Part shown: positions 28,155-37,929 of the stretch, one piece after another | Layout of the letters: each line of letters begins with the position of its first letter | Numbering within the stretch: position 1 is the first letter of the stretch | Source of the DNA: JAGPUQ01 sp036677085 | GTDB taxonomy: Bacteria; Pseudomonadota; Gammaproteobacteria; Pseudomonadales; Porticoccaceae | Direction of reading: 5' to 3' | NCBI GenBank assembly: GCA_036677085.1 | Contig: JAKFFI010000004.1 | Span: 1 to 64,000 of the forward strand | Length of the DNA stretch: 64,000 nt | Position numbers and translations under genes: made by a program | The notes under the pieces: generated by a model | What the model saw: the letters and a program-made list of their open reading frames with translations, nothing else | Database searches by the model: none | Told to the model about the DNA's origin: nothing

Positions 28155-28268
28155 TCAGCCGCGGCTGCTGACCCAGAGTACGGCGGCCAACACCGCAATA
28201 GTGATGATGGCCAGGGTGGCGATGGCGTCCGCCATGCCGTCACGATCTTTGGACTGTTCTGTGCTCAT
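28155..28268 (-). CDS. 37-residue single-helix membrane protein
   Basis: Short gene with ATG 28268 preceded by GGAG at 8-bp spacing. It begins MSTEQSKDRDGMADAI, then a hydrophobic helix (IATLAIITIAVLAAVLWV), and ends SSRG. It converges with the DUF2970 gene. The good ribosome site, clean topology (charged tail then helix) and stop placement support a real gene. I recognise no named family. Confidence 0.6.
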   Translation of the reverse strand: MSTEQSKDRDGMADAIATLAIITIAVLAAVLWVSSRG

Positions 28269-28412
28269 TAGCCGTACTCCGGTTCGTAACATCAAGGGTT
28301 AGGGGGTGTCGAGCGCGCGCATTCTAGCAATCCTTGGCGACGCCGCGGAAAGGGAATCCGCAAGGATCGACGGCTTATGCATTTTTACCTTTGAGTTATA
28401 AGGAATCAGTTT

Positions 28413-28441
28413 TTTACGGCAATCTGGCAGATTGCTAAAAT
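28413..28441 (+). promoter_or_regulatory. Putative cysI promoter with palindromic operator in the spacer
   Basis: TTTACG and TAAAAT are separated by exactly 17 bp, and that spacer (28419-28435) is itself an inverted repeat, GCAATCT-GGC-AGATTGC. A dimeric regulator bound there would block RNA polymerase. The -10 ends 32 bp before the cysI ATG. Confidence 0.5.
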
Positions 28442-28473
28442 TCGCTCCCAAATCCAGTCCTTGCAGCATCGCC

Positions 28474-30121
<1,648 letters not shown>

Positions 30122-30138
<17 letters not shown>

Positions 30139-30592
30139 AGCGCGAGATTTCGCCATCGATGCATGGCAAAGGTTCGACGGCGATGTGGCGCGGATTGCGG
30201 GTGGCGACGCGTTGTTGTTTCCCCTGCCCGTCTGGTTGGCGCAGCGCGATACCCTCCTCGCCCGCGAGGCCAGCCGCACCGGCATCTGGCTGAACGGCGA
30301 CGAAGAGCCCGAGCAGATCGCCGCGGACATCCGCCGCTTTGGCTGCGTCGCAGTCAATTTCCCCGCTTTCATGGACGGGCGCGGCTTCTCCTGCGGCCGT
30401 CTGCTGCGCGAACGCTATGGATTTCGCGGCGAGTTGCGCGCGGTCGGCGATATCTTTGTCGATCAACTGCATTTCCTGCGCCGCTGCGGATTCGATGCCT
30501 TCGAACTCCCGGATGACGCTTCACTGGACGTCGCGCTCAACTGTCTGGATGCCTTCAGTATCCACTACCAGGCTGCCTGCGATCCCGCCTGA
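30122..30592 (+). CDS. DUF934 protein, partner of the sulfite reductase
   Basis: Protein of 156 residues starting at ATG 30122 inside the end of cysI. Family marks are LLFPLPVWLAQRDTL, RFGCVAVNFPAFMDGRGFS, then RLLRERYGFRGELRAVGDI and the acidic end. DUF934 genes follow this reductase type in many proteobacteria, and the protein probably assists the reductase. The exact role is not established. Confidence 0.9.
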
Positions 30593-30624
30593 AGGCATCA
30601 GCCGGAGCCTCCCGAACGCCGTGC

Positions 30625-30651
30625 CATTGCGGCACCTTGTCATTGCGGCAC
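30625..30651. repeat. Tandem direct repeat upstream of the antiporter gene
   Basis: CATTGCGGCAC occurs at 30625-30635 and 30641-30651, a 16-bp period, in the 60-bp gap before the antiporter reading frame. The spacing of about one and a half helical turns could suit a regulator, but the gap is too short to judge. Confidence 0.5.
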
Positions 30652-30652
30652 A

Positions 30653-31852
30653 ATGGCAAGGCGCGGACCCGGTGATGCAGAGTTGAACGACGCAGTATTT
30701 CACTCCTTTTTTCTGATTTTCTGTGGCGCCGCCGTGCTGGCCACGGTCGCGCTCTACGGTCGTCAGCCGCTGCTGGTCGCCTATATCGCGCTCGGCGCCC
30801 TGCTCGGCCCCTCGGGTTTCGGACTGATCCCCGACGTTGCGCAGATTACCGATATCTCCCATATCGGGATCATCTTCCTGCTGTTTCTGCTCGGCCTCGA
30901 CATGCAGCCCGCCGCACTGGCGCGGGTGTTCCGGCGGATCACCCACGTCGCTGTCATCAGCTCGCTGCTCTTCGCGACCGCGGGCTACGGGATCGCCCGC
31001 GCGTTTGCTTTCGCGCCTATCGAGGCGCTGATCATCGGTGGCGCCATGATGTTTTCGAGCACCATCATCGGCATCAAGCTGTTACCGACGACGGTGCTGC
31101 ATCACCGCCCCATCGGCGAGCTCATGGTGGGCATGCTGCTGTTACAGGATTTTCTGGCGATCATCCTGCTGTTGGTGCTGGGCGGCATCGATGCCGGAGG
31201 GATCGATGCCGGCCGCATCGCCCGCACGCTGCTGGCCCTGCCGGTGGTGGCGGCCTGTTCCGCGCTGGCGGTGCGGTTTGTGATCTTGAAGCTCTTCGCA
31301 CGCTACGACCGCATGGCGGAATACATGTTTCTGCTCGCCATCGGCTGGTGCCTGGGTGTCGCGGAGCTGTCCCATCAGCTCGGCCTGTCTCGGGAAATCG
31401 GCGCTTTCATCGCCGGTATCACGATCGCCACCAGTCCCATTTCCCAGCACATCGCGCTGTCACTGAAGCCTTTGCGGGATTTTTTCCTGGTACTGTTTTT
31501 CGTCACCATCGGCGCGCGGTTCGATCTGGGGTTATTGCGTGATATCGCCCTGCCCTCCCTGATGCTCGGGGGCGCCATGCTGCTGCTCAAGCCCGTCACC
31601 TTTCGTTTTCTGTTGCGCGGGCGAGGCGAGCGGGCGCGCAACCTGGGCTGGGATCTGGGCTGTCGCCTGGGGCAAAGCAGTGAATTTTCGCTGCTGATGG
31701 CCTATATGGCCGCGGGGCTCGGTTTGATCGGCAATGCCGCCTCGCATTTGATTCAGGCGGCGACCATTCTGACTTTCCTGATTTCCAGCTACATCGTGGT
31801 GCTCAATTTTCCCAACCCCATCGCGATCCACGACAGGTTGCGGCGCGACTGA
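30653..31852 (+). CDS. CPA2-family cation:proton antiporter (Kef-type, without regulatory domain)
   Basis: Integral membrane protein of up to 399 residues with about 11-12 helices. It has the KefB-type core: LVAYIALGALLGPSGFG, IGIIFLLFLLGLDMQP, MMFSSTIIGIKLLPTT and LLLQDFLAIILLLVLGG. LSREIGAFIAGITIATSP follows. There is no C-terminal RCK/TrkA-N domain, so regulation differs from KefB/C. ATG 30653 lacks a clear ribosome site, and TTG 30683 is an alternative. It sits between cysI-DUF934 and sohB. The ion (K+ or Na+) is not readable. Confidence 0.9.
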   Translation: MARRGPGDAELNDAVFHSFFLIFCGAAVLATVALYGRQPLLVAYIALGALLGPSGFGLIPDVAQITDISHIGIIFLLFLLGLDMQPAALARVFRRITHVAVISSLLFATAGYGIARAFAFAPIEALIIGGAMMFSSTIIGIKLLPTTVLHHRPIGELMVGMLLLQDFLAIILLLVLGGIDAGGIDAGRIARTLLALPVVAACSALAVRFVILKLFARYDRMAEYMFLLAIGWCLGVAELSHQLGLSREIGAFIAGITIATSPISQHIALSLKPLRDFFLVLFFVTIGARFDLGLLRDIALPSLMLGGAMLLLKPVTFRFLLRGRGERARNLGWDLGCRLGQSSEFSLLMAYMAAGLGLIGNAASHLIQAATILTFLISSYIVVLNFPNPIAIHDRLRRD

Positions 31853-31859
31853 AACCGTC

Positions 31860-32885
31860 TCACACCGGCAATTGAGGTTCGCGCGCGCCATCCCACCAAC
31901 TGCGCAACCGCTGGGCCAGCCGCATTTCCACGGCTATCCCCAACCGCTCCAGCAGCGTTTTGTCGGTGATATAGCTGAGTTCGTAGATATTCGCCGTCGC
32001 CAGTTGCGCATTGAGGTATTCGTCGCTGGTCGCCAGTTCGTCCACCAGGCCCAGCGCCAGCGCCTGCGTGCCGAACCAGACCTCTCCCGTCGCGATGGTC
32101 TCGATGTCGAGCCGTGGCCGGTGCGCAGCCACATGATCCTTGAATAATTCGTGGGTGGCGTCGAGATCGCGCTGGAATTTCTCGCGCCCCGCCGGCGCGT
32201 TCTCGCCCAGCACCGTCAAGGTGCGTTTGTACTCTCCAGCGGTCAGCAACTCGATATCGATGTCGTGGCGCTTGAGCAGACGGTGGACGTTGGGAATCTG
32301 CGCCATGACACCAATCGAACCGAGTACCGCGAAGGGCGCCGCGAGGATGTTGCCGGCAACACAGGCCATCATGTAGCCGCCACTGGCCGCCACCTTGTCG
32401 ACACAGACCGTGAGCGAAATACCAGCCTTGACGATGCGATCCAGTTGGCTCGCCGCCAGACCATAGGCATGCACCATTCCGCCACCACTTTCGAGCCGCA
32501 GGACGATTTCGTCGGCGGGGCGGGCACGCAACAAAGCCGCGGTGATTTCCTCGCGCAGCCGATCGACCGCGGAAGCGCGCAGATCGCCGTGAAAATCGAG
32601 TACGAAAATCCGGCGCCGACCGTCATCCGGCTGTTTCGATTGCTTGCGCAAACGGCGCTGCTCGCGCTTGATCGATTTGTGTGCCGCTGCTGGCGCCAGC
32701 GCAATATCAAGGGACTCACCGAGTTCCCGCACCCGGGCGCTGAAGTCGCGTACCTCTAGGTGCCCCCGGTGCGGTGAGCGCGCTTTGCGCGCAAACACCG
32801 CAATCGTCCCCAGACATACGGCGAAGGCGAGCAACAGGGTCAGTGTCTTCGCCAAAAACAGGGCATATTCCGCTGCCAATTCCAA
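31860..32885 (-). CDS. sohB: SohB-type S49 inner-membrane peptidase
   Basis: Membrane-anchored serine protease of 341 residues. An N-terminal helix (YALFLAKTLTLLLAFAVCLG) is followed by a charged linker and an S49/SppA domain. The catalytic Ser is in DKVAASGGYMMA (near residue 168) and the Lys in LTAGEYKRTLT (near residue 219). LGSIGVMAQIPN, between them, is a family mark. Length matches E. coli SohB. It converges with the antiporter gene, with stops 7 bp apart. Confidence 0.93.
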   Translation of the reverse strand: MELAAEYALFLAKTLTLLLAFAVCLGTIAVFARKARSPHRGHLEVRDFSARVRELGESLDIALAPAAAHKSIKREQRRLRKQSKQPDDGRRRIFVLDFHGDLRASAVDRLREEITAALLRARPADEIVLRLESGGGMVHAYGLAASQLDRIVKAGISLTVCVDKVAASGGYMMACVAGNILAAPFAVLGSIGVMAQIPNVHRLLKRHDIDIELLTAGEYKRTLTVLGENAPAGREKFQRDLDATHELFKDHVAAHRPRLDIETIATGEVWFGTQALALGLVDELATSDEYLNAQLATANIYELSYITDKTLLERLGIAVEMRLAQRLRSWWDGAREPQLPV

Positions 32886-32913
32886 CTTTATTATCCTCGC
32901 TCAGCGTCCACTA

Positions 32914-33567
32914 TCAGTGTCCAGAGTCAGCGACCGACAGGCGTCCTTCCGCGTCGATGCGAATTTCGTACGACGCGCCATTTCGCACCGGAATGGAGGT
33001 TGTCGCCGTCTCGCCAACCTGAATGAGCCCCCGCAGTCGCGGCAGCCGCGCCATCCAGCTCCAGACGTCCAGCAGGCTCTCAGGATCGCCGATCTCCACC
33101 GTCTCATACCTCGGCAGTGCGTCGCCGGATGGTGCAAGGGCGGCGTAGAAATGGCGATTCCGGTACAGGGAGACCGGACACAGGGGAAGCACGCAGCGGA
33201 TGGTTTGTATATCCAGAATCCAGTGATTCCCGGTCAGATCGACGTCACGATCAACACCGCCGCGCGTCGCGACCTGTACGCGGTAACCATCCCGGGTACG
33301 GTCGATCGCCTCCGGATCACGAGGCTGCTGATCGATATTGACCGTGGCAATCACGGCACCAGGGACAACACTCTGGTAGCGCCCGAGATCCCTGGCCGCA
33401 AGCAGAGTCAGGACGCTCGCTGCCACCAGGCCGATCCAGCCGATCGCCCATACCAGCGCCCGCAGGCTGCCCGGCCTCCGCCACAGCATCCTCAGGGCGA
33501 CAAACGCGGATAGGATTCCCAGGCCATACAGCAGCCATTGCGGGACGTTGATGGCCATGACGCTCAA
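32914..33567 (-). CDS. Hypothetical two-helix membrane protein
   Basis: Protein of 217 residues with two N-terminal membrane helices (WLLYGLGILSAFVALRML and ALVWAIGWIGLVAASVLTLLAA) and a soluble domain of about 150 residues. The soluble part contains GNHWILDIQTIRCVLPLC and LLDVWSWMARLPRLRGL. I recall similar genes near fimL/sohB in pseudomonads carrying loose efflux-type names, but nothing in the sequence shows transport. It ends 28 bp before sohB on the same strand and may be cotranscribed with it. Confidence 0.75.
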   Translation of the reverse strand: MSVMAINVPQWLLYGLGILSAFVALRMLWRRPGSLRALVWAIGWIGLVAASVLTLLAARDLGRYQSVVPGAVIATVNIDQQPRDPEAIDRTRDGYRVQVATRGGVDRDVDLTGNHWILDIQTIRCVLPLCPVSLYRNRHFYAALAPSGDALPRYETVEIGDPESLLDVWSWMARLPRLRGLIQVGETATTSIPVRNGASYEIRIDAEGRLSVADSGH

Positions 33568-33610
33568 CCAGTCTGCCGCGCGATTGCAAACCGCCCTGCT
33601 ACCAGCGCCA

Positions 33611-35278
33611 TCAGAAACTCAATGCGGACACGCATTCACGCGCCGTTCGCAGCGCCGCGTCACTTTCCCCGGTGCCGAACCTCACCGCATTCAGATAGAT
33701 CTCCAGGCTGATCACCATATCGGCGAAATGCTCGATATTGCGCGAGCGGTCATTGAGGCCAAGTCCCGGATGATAGCGGCTCGTCTGCAGAAACTCCCAG
33801 CCGCGGGCAAAAACTGCCTCCAAGGCTGCATCTTCCAGCATGATCGCGCAGGCCTTGAGAACGAGGAAATCCGCTTCGATTTCCTCCCAGCCATCGTCCG
33901 TGAGCACACCGTCCTGAAGCACCTCAAGCAACGCCTTGGCTTTCAGTAACACGACGCTGGCGCCCATCACGACGCCGTTGCGCGCGGTTTTCAGCAGGCT
34001 CGTCTGAAGGATCTCATCCAGTGGTCGGCCACTCCAGGCAGCGAGGTCGGCGCGATCGGGATTGCTGCCGGCAAAATCAACCACCGCGCAATCCAGATAG
34101 AGGATCGAATCGGCGTACTCTTGCAATTCCTCACCGGTGGGCGATCGCAACTGGTCGAGCGCCTGCTGCAATGTATTGCCATGGCGCTCGAAGCGCGCGA
34201 CCAGATTCTCTAGACCGACTTCCTGGGCGCAGCGCGCCACCGCGACGCAATCTTCCTGCATGCCCTGCACCACGGAGGGCGGCAGCGGGTCGTCCTCCTG
34301 GGACAGATCGAGGGCACTGCGCAAGCGGACCATGTGCACAGCCAATTCATCCAGTGGCCAGGCCACTTGCCCCCCGTCGCGGCCGAATGCCTTGACGCGG
34401 ATTGCCTCCAGTTCGGCATCGTCGAAATCCAGCCTGGGAACCGGCAGCCCGTCTTCCCGGCGGGCCCTCGCATTGGACAGGGACAGCAGTGCGAGAAAGG
34501 CGCGCCAGAGTCCCTCGGGATAGAGATTGCCGGTATGGCCGGTGCGAATGCCGGCAAGGCCACGCAGCTGTTTTTCCACGGCAGCGAGCAGGCGCGCGCG
34601 ATCGGGCCGAAGGAGCAAGGCGCCGTTCGCAAAACTCTCGATTACCCCCCGCAACGCGGTCCAGTAATTTCGCTCGGACCCGACATCCGCGAGCTGCGCC
34701 AATCGCTCGACGCTGCGCATGAGAATTTCGTAGCCCTGGGCGCGGTTTACCCCTTTCAAGACGCTTACCAGCCCGAGTTGGTAGAGGTGCAGGATACGCT
34801 TGAGATCCTCTGGAGCGACCGCGACGGAGAGATTGTCTGCGCCGACCCGGAATGCGGGCCAGTCGATCCCGAACAGAACCTGATACTCGTAGACCGGCGG
34901 CTTGTGCCGAAAGCTGCGCAAGGCGGTAATCTCGGGGATCAGCAGGCAGGGGTTATCGCGCCGACTGCGCACCAGGTAGTCGAGCAACCCGGGGATCACC
35001 ACGAGTGCCTCACCGAGCACCTGGCGCAGGTCATGCCAGGATGCCTCTCCCGCCAGTGTGTCCTGAACCGCCGCCAGGGTTTCATCGAGCAACACGCGCA
35101 ACCCGTTGAGTTCGCAGATGGCGGCCCCGCCCCAGAGGTCGCGCGCCAAGGTCACAAAACGTTCCGCCGTGCTGGCGTCGAGTTGTGTGATGGCCTCGAT
35201 CACGCGCTCAGCTGCGCGCCGCAGCTCGCCGCCGCTGAGATCAACCACCTCGGAATGAAGCTTTTCTATCGCTGACAT
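33611..35278 (-). CDS. FimL-like protein (ChpA N-terminal-like)
   Basis: Soluble helical protein of 555 residues. The build resembles the Hpt-like N-terminal repeats of ChpA and FimL: ELNGLRVLLDETLAAVQDTL, LGEALVVIPGLLDYLVRSRR, and RILHLYQLGLVSVLKGVN. ANGALLLRPDRARLLAAVEKQL follows, and no phospho-accepting His stands in a clear Hpt motif. P. aeruginosa FimL is of almost the same length, lacks the His, and its gene lies near dnaQ-rnhA as here. FimL works with PilG and adenylate cyclase CyaB in twitching and cAMP signalling. Sequence similarity is modest and much of the support is position. Confidence 0.6.
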   Translation of the reverse strand: MSAIEKLHSEVVDLSGGELRRAAERVIEAITQLDASTAERFVTLARDLWGGAAICELNGLRVLLDETLAAVQDTLAGEASWHDLRQVLGEALVVIPGLLDYLVRSRRDNPCLLIPEITALRSFRHKPPVYEYQVLFGIDWPAFRVGADNLSVAVAPEDLKRILHLYQLGLVSVLKGVNRAQGYEILMRSVERLAQLADVGSERNYWTALRGVIESFANGALLLRPDRARLLAAVEKQLRGLAGIRTGHTGNLYPEGLWRAFLALLSLSNARARREDGLPVPRLDFDDAELEAIRVKAFGRDGGQVAWPLDELAVHMVRLRSALDLSQEDDPLPPSVVQGMQEDCVAVARCAQEVGLENLVARFERHGNTLQQALDQLRSPTGEELQEYADSILYLDCAVVDFAGSNPDRADLAAWSGRPLDEILQTSLLKTARNGVVMGASVVLLKAKALLEVLQDGVLTDDGWEEIEADFLVLKACAIMLEDAALEAVFARGWEFLQTSRYHPGLGLNDRSRNIEHFADMVISLEIYLNAVRFGTGESDAALRTARECVSALSF

Positions 35279-35456
35279 CGCATTCGCCGGTTTCGAGATT
35301 TCCTGTCTAACCTAGCAGAAGATAACGCGGGGCTCCACGAAAACCTTGCCACAGGGGGCGGGGGCTCTGTGCAATCCGCCATGCAAGTCACATCACCTGC
35401 ACGGCATGAGGTCGATACCGCACCCATGCCGTCGCCGTCAGAGGCCGGGGCACCGG

Positions 35457-36206
35457 TCACTGCTGCGAGATTGGATCAGTGGATATTGCACAGGCGGGAT
35501 CTACAGGCCACAGAGCCCCCGCTTCGTGAGCGCGCGCAACGGTGATCAGCTTCTGGTGATGTGCCGCAAGCTCTTGGGCAGAGGCGCTGATAACCCGTAA
35601 GGGCGGACGGATTTTGTCCAGCTTGCGGTGCCCTGACACACCGGAGGTCTGCGTGGCGGCATTGCCGTTGTCAAAGCTCAGGGCAACCTGGCCACCCGTC
35701 ATGGCCAGAAAAACGTTCGCCAGCAGTTCGGCGTCAAGCAAGGCTCCGTGCAGTTCGCGGTGACTGTTGTCGATACCGTGACGCTTGCATAGCGCGTCGA
35801 GGCTGTTCTTTTGCCCCGGGTGCAGTCTGCGCGCCATTTGCAGCGTATCGATCACCACGCGCCCCTGCTGAAGGGGGACGTGCTCATTTTCGGCCAGCTC
35901 CAGCTCGCGATTCAGAAAGCCCAGGTCAAACAGCGCATTGTGAATAATCAGGTCGGCCGTCCCGAGAAACTCCAGCAATTCGCCGGCAATTTGCGCAAAC
36001 CGCGGTTTGCCGACCAGATCGGCGGCGCTGATCCCGTGCACACTCTCTGCCCCGGCATCAATGGCCCGTTCGGGATCGAGATAGTGATGAAAGTGACGGC
36101 CGGTAAGTTGGCGATTGATCAACTCGACGCAGCCGATCTCGATGATACGATGTCCTTGATCGACCTCGATGCCCGTGGTCTCGGTGTCCAGTACGACCTG
36201 TCTCAC
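35457..36206 (-). CDS. dnaQ: DNA polymerase III epsilon subunit (proofreading exonuclease)
   Basis: 3'-5' exonuclease of the replicase, 249 residues. Exo I is VVLDTETTGIEV (residues 4-15), Exo II IIHNALFDLGFLN, and Exo III HGALLDAELLANVF, giving the DEDD/H acidic set. GGQVALSFD near residue 172 looks like a clamp-binding motif. The start is GTG 36206, directly after the rnhA stop and behind GGAGG, so the pair is coupled. In E. coli the two genes are divergent; here they run in tandem as in pseudomonads. Confidence 0.95.
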   Translation of the reverse strand: MRQVVLDTETTGIEVDQGHRIIEIGCVELINRQLTGRHFHHYLDPERAIDAGAESVHGISAADLVGKPRFAQIAGELLEFLGTADLIIHNALFDLGFLNRELELAENEHVPLQQGRVVIDTLQMARRLHPGQKNSLDALCKRHGIDNSHRELHGALLDAELLANVFLAMTGGQVALSFDNGNAATQTSGVSGHRKLDKIRPPLRVISASAQELAAHHQKLITVARAHEAGALWPVDPACAISTDPISQQ

Positions 36207-36647
36207 TCAGTCCTCCAGTTCATCGATGCCCCGGTTGGCCAAGGCATCCGCCAGTTCATTCTCCGGGTGTCCGGCGTGTCCTTTGACCCAACACCAGGAG
36301 ATTTGATGCCGCGCCGCCTCGACGTCGAGCCGGCGCCATAGATCCTGATTTTTCACCGGGGCTTTGCTGGCCGTACGCCAGCCACGCGCTTTCCAGCCCG
36401 CAAGCCATTTGGTGATGCCCTGACGGACATATTCCGAGTCGGTGGTCAAGGTCACCTGACAGGCCTCCTTGAGTGCGGCCAGTCCCTCGATGGCCGCCAG
36501 CAACTCCATCCGATTATTGGTCGTATGCCTTTCCGCGCCATGGAGCGTTCGCTCGCGGCCGCCGTAACGCAGCACCACACCCCAACCGCCACGACCGGGA
36601 TTGCCACGGCAGGCCCCATCGGTAAATATCTCTACATGCTTGGTCAC
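36207..36647 (-). CDS. rnhA: Ribonuclease HI
   Basis: Cleaves RNA in RNA-DNA hybrids, 146 residues from GTG 36647 (MTKHVEIFTDGACRGNPG). A TTG at 36662 would add five residues but is a worse start. The catalytic Asp-Glu-Asp-Asp set is in FTDGAC, NNRMELLAA, TTDSEYVRQG and ENELADALAN. It sits 5 bp after the methyltransferase stop and abuts dnaQ. Confidence 0.96.
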   Translation of the reverse strand: MTKHVEIFTDGACRGNPGRGGWGVVLRYGGRERTLHGAERHTTNNRMELLAAIEGLAALKEACQVTLTTDSEYVRQGITKWLAGWKARGWRTASKAPVKNQDLWRRLDVEAARHQISWCWVKGHAGHPENELADALANRGIDELED

Positions 36648-36652
36648 CGAAC

Positions 36653-37486
36653 TCAAGCGCAATTTCTCCGGCAGCGGCCGCCCTCTCCCGGGATTTGCGC
36701 GGCGCTACCGCGGTTCAGTGCCGCGCCGACGCTGGTGATCCTCCGCGGCAGCCAGGGAAAGTTCGCATTCGGCTGTAATGGTATGGTCCGCTTACACGCC
36801 GTCAACACGTAAAAATTGTTCCGTCCGCCGACCAGAAAACGTTCACCGATACTCCCCGCTAGTTTCGCTAGCCGATGTCGGAAGGGCATTCCGGAGGTCA
36901 GGATTTCCGGTTCGGAATCGAGCCAAAATCCCAGTAAAACCAGCCAGTCGCATACGCGGGTGCGCCCCAGACTGTTATGACGCCATACCCCAGCGGCATA
37001 CCACGGAGCCAACAACCATTTGCCAATGCCCAGTAACGAATACGGATTGAACCCAAGCAGGACAATACGGCCACCTGGTCGAACTATTCTTGCCGCCTCG
37101 GCCAGGACCCGTTGCGGTTGATCGCAGAAATCCAACGCATGGTGGAGAACGACCAGATCGAAGGTATCCGAAGGCAGTGGGAGCGCATCAAAGCGGCTCA
37201 CTCCGTCAGCCCCTGTTCCAGGCTCCTGAATAAAAGTGAACTGGCACGGCAGCGAAAAGCAGTCCTCCACTCCGTGACGCGGCGATACGCCAAGGTGAAC
37301 CAACCGGAAACCGGGCGGCACCAAAAGCCCTCGGCAAAGACTCCGTTGCGCCTCCAGAAAACGCTTTCCCACGGGCATTTCGAACCATCCCAGCATTGCC
37401 GTCTGGCTAGCGGACGCGGTCGCCAATCGGTATCGGCTACGGATGACATTCGCTAGTCGCACAGTATTGGTCCGACACGGAAACAT
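36653..37486 (-). CDS. Class I SAM-dependent methyltransferase
   Basis: Protein of up to 277 residues. The type 11 methyltransferase core includes FDALPLPSDTFDLVVLHHAL, LAEAARIVRPGGRIVLLGFN (motifs II and III) and YSLLGIGKWLL. The glycine-rich motif I is weak (LVHLGVSPRHG). The true start may be ATG 37396 (MLGWFEMPVGKRF), since the first 30 residues are unlike the family. Upstream of rnhA-dnaQ, this is the position of the PA1814-type gene in pseudomonads. Substrate unknown. Confidence 0.85.
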   Translation of the reverse strand: MFPCRTNTVRLANVIRSRYRLATASASQTAMLGWFEMPVGKRFLEAQRSLCRGLLVPPGFRLVHLGVSPRHGVEDCFSLPCQFTFIQEPGTGADGVSRFDALPLPSDTFDLVVLHHALDFCDQPQRVLAEAARIVRPGGRIVLLGFNPYSLLGIGKWLLAPWYAAGVWRHNSLGRTRVCDWLVLLGFWLDSEPEILTSGMPFRHRLAKLAGSIGERFLVGGRNNFYVLTACKRTIPLQPNANFPWLPRRITSVGAALNRGSAAQIPGEGGRCRRNCA

Positions 37487-37929
37487 TCACACAACCGGCC
37501 ATGAGAAAAGCAACCTACGACCATTCCCATCATCGTACCTATCCACCTTTGAAAGTCTCGATGTCCCGAGAAAGTCACGATGTCCGGAAAATGCCGGCAA
37601 TCATCCGGCTGCAAACGCATCATCCGCGCACCACTGGCGATTTGCGGTGCGCATCTCCAGCCGTTAGACTCCGAGCCAAGCATAACCCGGGAGGCGGGAT
37701 TCCACCTCGCGTCGGCCAATGTTTCCGAACAATCGGCCAGCAATTCTAGCAAGTGAACGGTGGTTTTATTTGACGGCGGGGAACGCCACGAGCAACCGAG
37801 CGCCGCTGCATTCACGTACTGTTCGCGGATCGACGCCGAACAGCTACCATCCGGCATTGGAGGTATTGCGATAGATATGCCCCGGCGAAAACCGCTGCGC
37901 TGGCGGTGATCACGAGAGAACATCCGGCG
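37487..37929. other. Gene-free gap where gloB would be expected
   Basis: About 440 bp between the divergent methyltransferase and mltD genes. Short frames on both strands have no recognisable product, and I see no glyoxalase II motif such as THxHxDH in any frame. CGATGTCC recurs at 37559 and 37577. It must hold both promoters, but no clear hexamer pair stands out. Confidence 0.55.

Noticed and set aside
37487..37929. Possible gloB pseudogene in the gap beside mltD
   Set aside because: I found no frame on either strand carrying metallo-beta-lactamase motifs, even broken ones.
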